64,000 bases of DNA, taken from assembly GCA_001899085.1 (NCBI GenBank), contig MKVB01000002.1:138421-202420 (forward strand), read 5' to 3'. A program made the position numbers and the translations under genes. How positions within the stretch are numbered: the stretch's first letter is position 1; each line of letters starts with the position of its first letter. The stretch is from Devosia sp. 66-14 (lineage in GTDB: Bacteria; Pseudomonadota; Alphaproteobacteria; Rhizobiales; Devosiaceae). The notes beneath the pieces were generated by a model. That model ran no database searches and had not been told where the DNA came from. It saw nothing but the letters and a program-made list of their open reading frames with translations. Shown piece by piece: positions 58,787 through 64,000 of this stretch.

Positions 58787-60001
58787 ATGCAACGTCACCT
58801 CGCCTTCGTCGTCGCGTTTATTGGCCTCACTTCGGCAGCTTTCGCCCAGCCGACCGAGAGCTTTGAGTCCTTCATCAAGAACTTCGAAGCGACGGCGGTG
58901 GCGGCCGGTGTCACCCACGAAACCTACGCCAAGGCGATGTACGGGCTGCAGCCCGATCCGAATGTGCCGGCGCTGGTGACGGCGCAGCCCGAGTTCACCA
59001 CGCCCTTGTGGGAGTATATCGAAAAGCGCGTCACCGACTGGCGCATCGGCAAGGGCAAGGAAGCGATCGCCGAGAACAAGGCACTGCTGACGGCGACGGG
59101 CCAGAAGTATGGCGTCGACCCGTATCTGCTGGCCTCGATCTGGGGCATCGAGACCAATTACGGCCGAGTGCTGAGCGATCCGCAGTATATCCGTCCGATC
59201 ATCCCATCGCTGGCAACGCTGGTGCATCAGCGGCGGGTGCGGCTCGAAGGCGACACCGCGGACCTGATCGCGGCGCTCTTGCTGGTGCAGCGCGGACCGC
59301 TCGACGCCACCCAGCTGGTCGGCAGCTGGGCCGGCGCCATCGGCCACCTGCAGGTCAACCCGAGCAACGTGCTCAAATATGGCACGGACGGCGATGGCGA
59401 CGGTGCGGTCGACCTGCAGAACTCGCTTGCCGACGCGCTCGCGACCTCCGCCGTTTACATCATCGGCCTTGGTTACAAGCCCGGTCTCGACTGGGGCTAC
59501 GAGGTCGACGTGCCGGATGGCTTCGACTACCTGCTGGCGACGCGCGACCAGCTCAGGCCCATCTCGTTTTTCACCGGGCTCGGGGTGAAGCGGGTCGGCG
59601 GCACAGCCTTCAGCGACCCCTCGATCCCGGTATTCCTCTACGCCCCGACGGGGGCGAAGGGCCCGAAATTCCTGATGACGAACAACTATCTCATCCTCAA
59701 GGGCTATAATTTCTCCGACAGCTACGCGATGGCGATCTCGCATCTCGAAGACCGGTTGCAGGGCCGCGGCGAGTACATCACGGCCTGGCCGCGGGATACC
59801 GAGTTTCCCAATCTCGAGCAGCGCCGCGCGATCCAGGAAGCCCTGATCAAGCTTGGGCTGTACGAGGGGCTGGTGGATGGCCGGATCGGGCCGGTCAGCC
59901 AGGCGGCATACGCCAAGTTCCAGGCCTCGAAAGGCGAAGTCGCCGACGGCTTCATCACGCTGCACAGCTATGAGGAACTGGTGGCCGCTGCCGGGCGGTG
60001 A
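58787..60001 (+). CDS. Lytic murein transglycosylase (MltB/SLT_2 type) with peptidoglycan-binding domain
   Basis: The 404-residue periplasmic enzyme cleaves peptidoglycan to 1,6-anhydro-muropeptides. It has a signal peptide (LAFVVAFIGLTSAAFAQPTE) and an SLT_2 catalytic domain with ASIWGIETNYGRVLSDPQYI, where the glutamate of GIETNYG is the catalytic acid (about residue 124). A later SWAGAIGHLQVNPSNVLKYG segment is present. A PG_binding_1 domain is at the C-terminus (about residues 345-404, RRAIQEALIKLGLYEGLVDG ... VSQAAYAKFQ). It is 9 bases after galE, perhaps co-transcribed. No lipobox is visible. Confidence 0.9.
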   Translation: MQRHLAFVVAFIGLTSAAFAQPTESFESFIKNFEATAVAAGVTHETYAKAMYGLQPDPNVPALVTAQPEFTTPLWEYIEKRVTDWRIGKGKEAIAENKALLTATGQKYGVDPYLLASIWGIETNYGRVLSDPQYIRPIIPSLATLVHQRRVRLEGDTADLIAALLLVQRGPLDATQLVGSWAGAIGHLQVNPSNVLKYGTDGDGDGAVDLQNSLADALATSAVYIIGLGYKPGLDWGYEVDVPDGFDYLLATRDQLRPISFFTGLGVKRVGGTAFSDPSIPVFLYAPTGAKGPKFLMTNNYLILKGYNFSDSYAMAISHLEDRLQGRGEYITAWPRDTEFPNLEQRRAIQEALIKLGLYEGLVDGRIGPVSQAAYAKFQASKGEVADGFITLHSYEELVAAAGR

Positions 60002-60010
60002 CTGTCGGTT

Positions 60011-60063
60011 GGCGCCTCCCTCCCTCCGCGGCGCTACGCGTCCGCCAGGAGGGGAGGGGAGCC
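60011..60063. repeat. GC-rich hairpin between the transglycosylase and SGNH genes
   Basis: Arms GGCGCCTCCCTCCCTCC (60011-60027) and GGAGGGGAGGGGAGCC (60048-60063) pair with a few mismatches around a 20-base loop that itself contains GGCGC/CGCG stretches. It resembles the family B ends but lies between tandem genes. Confidence 0.5.
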
Positions 60064-60127
60064 AGGTAGGACGATCCCGATAGATTTATCGCGAGCGGTC
60101 TTCAATTCACCGCCGTTCGTCAGCTAA

Positions 60128-61369
60128 ATGGCTGCCATGCAGAAGAAACCCAACCGGTTCATGCTCTGGGTGATTGGCCTCGTCGTTGCGGCGCTGGTGC
60201 TCACCGATATGCTGCCGATGTTCGTGCAGGCGCGTGAAGCGGAGGCGTTGACGCCGGCGATCACGCAGGCCGTGGACGACGGGCGCATCCTCGTGGCGCA
60301 GCAGGAACAGATTCCGCCGCGCAAGAAGCGGCGCACGCTGATGGACCTGCTGTTCGGCGATCAGCAGCCGGAGGAGCAGGCCCCGGTGGTCGAAAAGCCG
60401 GTGGTGAAGAAGCAGAAAAAGGCGGCGTTGCCGCCGCCGGAAAAGCCCAGGATCGAGAAAGCCGTCGGCGCGACGCGCCTCGCCGTGTTCGGCGACTCGA
60501 TGGCGACCGATGTCGGCAAGGCGCTGGAGCGCTTCTATGCCGAGGATCCGAACATCTCGATTCTCACCCAGGGCGTCGGTTCGTCGAGCTTCGTGCGGCC
60601 GGATTTCTTCGACTGGCCCAAGACCATCAGCGAGCAGATCGCCGCCAACAGTTTTGATATCGCGGTGATCCTGATCGGCATCAACGATCGCCAGAAGATG
60701 AACCTCAACGGCCAGAGCTATGGTTCGCTGACGCCGGAATGGACCGCCGAATATTCGGCGCGCATTACCAATGTGGTGAAGGCGCTGCGCGCGGCCAACA
60801 AGCCGACGATCTGGATTGGCCTGCCGCCGATGGAAGCGCCGAAGTTCGGCAAGGCGATGATCCAGGTCAACGAGATCCAGCGGCTGGCGGCCTTCAGCGG
60901 CGGCGCCGAGTTCCTCGATATCTACGAGAAGTTCGCCACCGAGGACGGTGGCTATACCTCGCGCGGCCCGGATCTGAGCGGCACGCAGGTGCGCATGCGC
61001 AAGGATGACGGCATCCACTTTTCCGCGGCGGGCGCCGACAAGTTGGCCTTCTACCTGAGCCAGAGCCTCAAGAACTATTATCGCGGCGGTGGCACGGTGG
61101 GCATCGAGGTCGCCGATCCGCTGCTAGGGACCGACGCGCAACTGATGATGCGGCCGCCCTACCAGGGGCTGGGGCAGATGAAGCTGCTGGAAGTGGCGGG
61201 CGCGGTGATCTCGCTTACCAACACGCCGCGGCGGGCCGCCGACCTGGTAACCGCTGACATGGCCGATGCCGCGACGGTCGGATTCGATCTGACGCAGATG
61301 ATCCAGGCGCCGGTCGGGCGCGCCGACGCGTTCGGGGTCGGCAAGGTCGCCAATCCGAGCCCGAAATGA
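60128..61369 (+). CDS. DUF459/SGNH-hydrolase-family protein, membrane-anchored
   Basis: The 413-residue protein has an N-terminal membrane anchor (MLWVIGLVVAALVLTDMLPM). A basic/proline-rich linker follows (KPVVKKQKKAALPPPEKPRI), then an SGNH esterase/acetyltransferase-like domain with AVFGDSMATDVG (block I, catalytic Ser, about residue 120). ILIGINDRQ (block III Asn-Asp, about residue 180) and DDGIHFSAAGADK (block V Asp-His, about residue 296) complete the triad. Such DUF459 proteins are tied to cell-envelope polysaccharide or peptidoglycan O-acetyl chemistry. The following ankyrin gene overlaps by four bases, so the products may function together in the periplasm. Confidence 0.87.
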   Translation: MAAMQKKPNRFMLWVIGLVVAALVLTDMLPMFVQAREAEALTPAITQAVDDGRILVAQQEQIPPRKKRRTLMDLLFGDQQPEEQAPVVEKPVVKKQKKAALPPPEKPRIEKAVGATRLAVFGDSMATDVGKALERFYAEDPNISILTQGVGSSSFVRPDFFDWPKTISEQIAANSFDIAVILIGINDRQKMNLNGQSYGSLTPEWTAEYSARITNVVKALRAANKPTIWIGLPPMEAPKFGKAMIQVNEIQRLAAFSGGAEFLDIYEKFATEDGGYTSRGPDLSGTQVRMRKDDGIHFSAAGADKLAFYLSQSLKNYYRGGGTVGIEVADPLLGTDAQLMMRPPYQGLGQMKLLEVAGAVISLTNTPRRAADLVTADMADAATVGFDLTQMIQAPVGRADAFGVGKVANPSPK

Positions 61370-62019
61370 GACGCCGGGCCGTTCTCGCCGGCCTCGCCCT
61401 CGTCGCAGGAGCATTCCCCGCCATGGCCGACGACCAGGCTTTTCTTGCCGCAGCGCGTGACAACGACGCTGCTGCGCTGACCCGGCTGCTGGCGGCCGGG
61501 CAGCCCGTGGATGTTCGCGACAGCGGTGGCCGAACGGCGTTGCTGGTGGCGACCCATGCCGATGCGATCGAGGCGGCGCGGATGCTGATCGAGGCTGGCG
61601 CCGACGTCAACGCCAAGGACGATATCAAGGATACCCCCTACCTCTATGCCGGGGCCGAGGGGCGGATCGAGATCCTGAAGCTGCTGCTCGCAAACGGCGC
61701 CAACCTCAAGGACACCAACCGTTTCGGTGGTACGGCGCTGATTCCGGCCGCGGAGAAGGGGCACCCCGAGAATGTGCGGTTGCTGCTCGCAGCCGGTGTC
61801 GACCCCAACCACGTCAACGGGCTCGGCTGGACGGCGCTGCTCGAGGCGGTGATCCTCACCGATGGCGGGCCGACCTATCAGGAGATCGTCGCCGACCTCA
61901 TCAAGGGCGGGGCAGACGTCAATCTCGCCGACGGCGACGGGGTGACGCCGCTGGCCCATGCGCGAGCGCGGGGCTATGCCGAGATCGCCAGGCTGCTCGA
62001 GGCGGCCAGGGCGAGGTAG
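61366..62019 (+). CDS. Secreted ankyrin-repeat protein
   Basis: The 217-residue protein has a signal peptide (RRRAVLAGLALVAGAFPAMA). Five ankyrin repeats follow from about residue 24, such as DDQAFLAAARDNDAAALTRL, TALLVATHADAIEAARMLIE, TPYLYAGAEGRIEILKLLLA, GTALIPAAEKGHPENVRLLL and a divergent last repeat with ADVNLADGDGVTPLAHARAR. It overlaps the SGNH-hydrolase gene (ATGA), implying coupled synthesis. Ankyrin proteins bind partners, and the most likely one here is the neighbouring hydrolase, but this is inference. Confidence 0.9.
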   Translation: MRRRAVLAGLALVAGAFPAMADDQAFLAAARDNDAAALTRLLAAGQPVDVRDSGGRTALLVATHADAIEAARMLIEAGADVNAKDDIKDTPYLYAGAEGRIEILKLLLANGANLKDTNRFGGTALIPAAEKGHPENVRLLLAAGVDPNHVNGLGWTALLEAVILTDGGPTYQEIVADLIKGGADVNLADGDGVTPLAHARARGYAEIARLLEAARAR

Positions 62020-62065
62020 CTCGTTTGTTCACTACAATGCCGCCGAAGCACGGCATCTCAGCATA

Positions 62066-62172
62066 CCACCGGCGTCATTCCCGCGAAGGCGGGAACCTAG
62101 TGGGATGCTGCGGCACCCGCTGAGGCTGAGGTATCCTACTGGGTCCCCGCCTTCGCGGGGATGACCCGGTGG
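62066..62172. repeat. Palindromic intergenic repeat, family A copy 3
   Basis: Imperfect arms of about 41 bases (62066-62106 and 62132-62172) carry the CCACCGG-GTCAT-CCC...GCGAAGGCGGG...ACCCAGT pattern shared with the 14.3- and 49.9-kb copies. It lies between convergent genes (ankyrin, ohrR). Confidence 0.85.
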
Positions 62173-62191
62173 GGGGCAGGCTCGAGCGCAC

Positions 62192-62650
62192 TCACGCCTC
62201 GCCCGCCGCTTCCATCAGGTTGCTGCGCAGGTTGGTGATGCCGCGCTGCAGGATGCGGAACTCGTCCGGGCTGAGCCCGGTCGCCTTATAGGTGATCATC
62301 GACAACTCGCGCGCCTTGTCGCGGAGCTTCCTGCCGGCGTCGGTCAGCCGGACATGGACGACGCGCTCATCCTCGGTGCTGCGGGTGCGCGTCACATAAC
62401 CCATCATCTCGAGGCGCTTGAGCATCGGCGTCACCGTGCTCGGCTCGAGGAACAGCTTGTCGCTCAGGCCTTTGACCGTCAGTTGCTCCTCGTCCCATAG
62501 CGCGACGATGGTCACGTACTGGGGGTAGGTGAGACCCAGCTCTTCGAGCACCGGCTTGTAGACCCGCGAGTAGGCGAGGTTGGCCGAGTAAACGGCAAAG
62601 CACATGAAATCGGCGAGTCCTGCCGTTTCGTCACGCTGCTGTTTGGCCAT
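62192..62650 (-). CDS. ohrR: OhrR-type MarR-family organic-hydroperoxide sensor (1-Cys)
   Basis: The 152-residue MarR-family repressor has its single reactive cysteine in ADFMCFAVYSANLAYSRVYK (about residue 17), corresponding to the sensing cysteine of OhrR. The winged helix contains LTYPQYVTIVALWDEEQLTV and LFLEPSTVTPMLKRLEMMGY. No second cysteine is present, so oxidation should proceed by the 1-Cys route with small thiols. It is divergent from ohr, and two identical 14-base palindromes lie between the genes, one near each start. Confidence 0.93.
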   Translation of the reverse strand: MAKQQRDETAGLADFMCFAVYSANLAYSRVYKPVLEELGLTYPQYVTIVALWDEEQLTVKGLSDKLFLEPSTVTPMLKRLEMMGYVTRTRSTEDERVVHVRLTDAGRKLRDKARELSMITYKATGLSPDEFRILQRGITNLRSNLMEAAGEA

Positions 62651-62673
62651 CGGAGGTCTCCGTTCGCAAAATC

Positions 62674-62687
62674 ATTATCGCGATAAT
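62674..62687. promoter_or_regulatory. OhrR operator, ohrR-proximal
   Basis: ATTATCGCGATAAT is a perfect 14-base palindrome 24 bases upstream of ohrR. An identical copy lies near ohr, a layout fitting repression of both genes by OhrR. Confidence 0.75.
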
Positions 62688-62736
62688 TTTTCGCTTGTAC
62701 GGCTGGGTGAGCTGTGACACAAGTCGCGCCATAATG

Positions 62737-62750
62737 ATTATCGCGATAAT
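62737..62750. promoter_or_regulatory. OhrR operator, ohr-proximal
   Basis: Second identical copy of ATTATCGCGATAAT, 63 bases before the ohr start and 63 bases (six helical turns) from the first copy, centre to centre. It suggests cooperative binding on one DNA face. Confidence 0.75.
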
Positions 62751-62813
62751 TAAATGGGAGCGACGGCGCGGCCAGCCAAGTCCCGATCAGTCAACAAACG
62801 GAAGACCTGAAGA

Positions 62814-63227
62814 ATGAACCAGATCGAGAAGATCCTCTATACCGGCCGTACTCACACCATCGGCGGCCGTGCCGGCACGGCGCGCAGCTCGGATGGGGCG
62901 CTCGACGTGGCGCTGTCGCCGCCGGGCTTCGGCAACGGCACCAATCCCGAACAGCTGTTCGCGGCCGGCTGGTCGGCGTGCTTCCTCGGCGCCATCGGGG
63001 CGGTCGCCAGCAAGCTCAAGGTGACGCTGCCGGCCGAGCGTACGGTGGATGCGGAAGTCGATCTGGTGATGGAAGGCGAGCAGTACGGCCTCAGGGCCCG
63101 GCTCAATGTCAGCCTGCCGGGCCTCGAGCGCGAGATCGCCGAACAACTGGTCGCCGCGGCGCACCAGACATGCCCGTATTCGAAGGCGACGCGGGGAAAT
63201 ATCCCGGTCGAGATCAACGTGGTGTGA
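62814..63227 (+). CDS. ohr: Organic hydroperoxide resistance protein Ohr
   Basis: The 137-residue thiol peroxidase reduces organic and lipid hydroperoxides in the cytosol. It shows EKILYTGRTHTIGGRAGTAR at the N-terminus, the peroxidatic cysteine in LFAAGWSACFLGAIGAVASK (about residue 56) and the resolving cysteine in AAHQTCPYSKATRGNIPVEI (about residue 121). TNPEQLFAAGWSAC is the Ohr hallmark that distinguishes it from OsmC. It is regulated by the divergent OhrR. Confidence 0.96.
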   Translation: MNQIEKILYTGRTHTIGGRAGTARSSDGALDVALSPPGFGNGTNPEQLFAAGWSACFLGAIGAVASKLKVTLPAERTVDAEVDLVMEGEQYGLRARLNVSLPGLEREIAEQLVAAAHQTCPYSKATRGNIPVEINVV

Positions 63228-63263
63228 GTGCGCAACTGGGCTGGTGCCCCACGCACAAAAGCA

Positions 63264-63293
63264 AAGAAGGGGCGCCACGTGGCGCCCCTTCTT
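63264..63293. terminator. Bidirectional intrinsic terminator between ohr and gltD
   Basis: A perfect 30-base palindrome (15-base arms, core GGGGCGCCAC/GTGGCGCCCC) is flanked by A-rich sequence on the left and TTCTT-CATTTTC on the right. It serves both convergent genes. Confidence 0.85.
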
Positions 63294-63312
63294 CATTTTC
63301 AAGAGTGACCGC

Positions 63313-64000
63313 TTACCGCGGCAGATCGGTCTTGCCCATCAGCCACTCGTCGATCGAGCGGGCGCACTGGCGGCCTTCGCGGATGGCCCAGACGACCAGC
63401 GACTGACCGCGGCGCATGTCGCCACAGGCGAAGAACTTTTCCCGGGACGTCTGGTACTTCACCGTGTCGGCCATGACGTTCGAGCGCTTGTCGGTGGCGA
63501 CGCCGGCGCCCTGCACCAGGCCCTCCTGCACCGGGCCGAGGAAGCCCATGGCGAGCAGCACCAGATCGGCCTTGAGCACGAACTCGGTGCCCGGGATGGG
63601 CTGGAACTTCTCGTCGGCACGGGCGCATTGCAGGCCCGTCACCTTGCCGTTCTCACCGTCGAAGCGGATGGTCGCAACGGCGAAGTCGCGGGTGACGCCC
63701 TCTTCCTGCGAGGACGAGATGCGGAACTTCACCGGGTAGTTCGGCCAGACCAGCGCCTTGTTCTCCTTTTCGGGAGGCATGGGCATGATTTCGATCTGGG
63801 TGACCGAAGCGGCGCCCTGGCGGTTCGAGGTGCCGATGCAGTCCGAGCCGGTGTCGCCGCCGCCGATGACCACGACATGCTTGCCGCCGGCGAGGATCGG
63901 GGTGACGTTGTTCAGCGGTTCGCCGGTGACGCGGCGGTTCTGCTGGCTGAGGAAATCCATGGCGAAATGGATGCCGTCGAGTTCGCGGCCGGGGATCGGC
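63313..64000 (-). CDS. gltD: Glutamate synthase small subunit GltD, C-terminal part (truncated by the window edge)
   Basis: The visible 228 or so residues belong to the NADPH-dependent glutamate synthase beta chain, which feeds electrons to the large subunit. They include the second dinucleotide motif [20 protein letters not shown] and the conserved [34 protein letters not shown] and [20 protein letters not shown] follow, with the terminal [14 protein letters not shown]. The N-terminal Fe-S domain lies beyond base 64000. Reading continues through the ATG at 63960 (upstream codons give [13 protein letters not shown]), which shows that this ATG is internal. Confidence 0.93.
   Translation of the reverse strand, partial: PIPGRELDGIHFAMDFLSQQNRRVTGEPLNNVTPILAGGKHVVVIGGGDTGSDCIGTSNRQGAASVTQIEIMPMPPEKENKALVWPNYPVKFRISSSQEEGVTRDFAVATIRFDGENGKVTGLQCARADEKFQPIPGTEFVLKADLVLLAMGFLGPVQEGLVQGAGVATDKRSNVMADTVKYQTSREKFFACGDMRRGQSLVVWAIREGRQCARSIDEWLMGKTDLPR

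Overview
The window is GC-rich chromosomal DNA of an alphaproteobacterium, most likely from the Hyphomicrobiales and Devosia-like. The evidence is the high-GC coding style, many ABC sugar importers, a TRAP system, the LigD/Ku pair, the nadB/nadA arrangement, and GntR-, LysR- and ArsR-rich regulation. This placement rests on gene content, not on a marker gene. No rRNA, tRNA, CRISPR array, prophage or insertion sequence was recognised. The region is densely coding, about 68 genes, and most long extra ORFs are antisense shadows.

Layout. 0.2-1.7 kb: a RidA-family deaminase and a chromate transporter. 1.8-13.2 kb: a carbohydrate-acid or deoxysugar locus with an RbsABC-type importer, two GntR regulators, an FAH-family hydrolase, a FucU-type mutarotase and a UxaA-type dehydratase, followed by acylphosphatase and a DUF1493-like protein. 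13.4-17.4 kb: an Rnk/GreA-like protein, an SMP-30 lactonase divergent from a succinate-semialdehyde-type dehydrogenase, and a GNAT acetyltransferase. 17.4-20.5 kb: CueR and a copper ATPase with a clear CueR promoter. 21-25.5 kb: an FMN-dependent L-lactate-type dehydrogenase, an orphan class II aminoacyl-tRNA-synthetase-like catalytic core with a strongly structured upstream element, and an ECF sigma/anti-sigma operon. 25.6-29 kb: a TRAP transporter split into two convergent units. 29-31.7 kb: two back-to-back ArsR-SRPBCC modules. 31.9-39.2 kb: a second ABC sugar importer with an oxidoreductase/aldo-keto reductase fusion, an AraC regulator and a PfkB kinase. 39.3-45.3 kb: nadB, DUF1508, nadA, eda and modE-modA-modB. 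45.4-50 kb: MarR and LysR regulators, a DUF1007-NicO metal exporter fusion, and ferrochelatase. 50-56.5 kb: LigD-Ku end joining, an SPFH/NfeD pair and an outer-membrane barrel. 56.8-62 kb: galU/galE, a lytic transglycosylase, an SGNH hydrolase and an ankyrin protein. 62.2-64 kb: ohrR/ohr with two identical operators, and the 3' part of gltD.

How the genes work together. A palindrome (core CTAACATGTTAG) lies upstream of the GntR1/importer operon and again in the uxaA/gntR2 divergent promoter. A symmetric variant (CTGACATGTCAG) lies upstream of lldD. This ties import, FucU, UxaA and FAH chemistry, and lactate oxidation into one plausible regulon. It fits an L-fucose-like oxidative route (sugar acid to keto-deoxy acid to pyruvate plus L-lactate), but the dehydrogenases are not all present and the substrate is inferred.

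At the DNA level, large inverted-repeat elements fill many of the convergent gene junctions. Two of them (about 31.8 and 45.3 kb) are related along their full length, including the loop, in opposite orientation, which points to a dispersed palindromic element family. The most unusual non-coding signal is an 88-nt segment just upstream of the synthetase-like gene that can fold into a three-way junction of four perfect helices.
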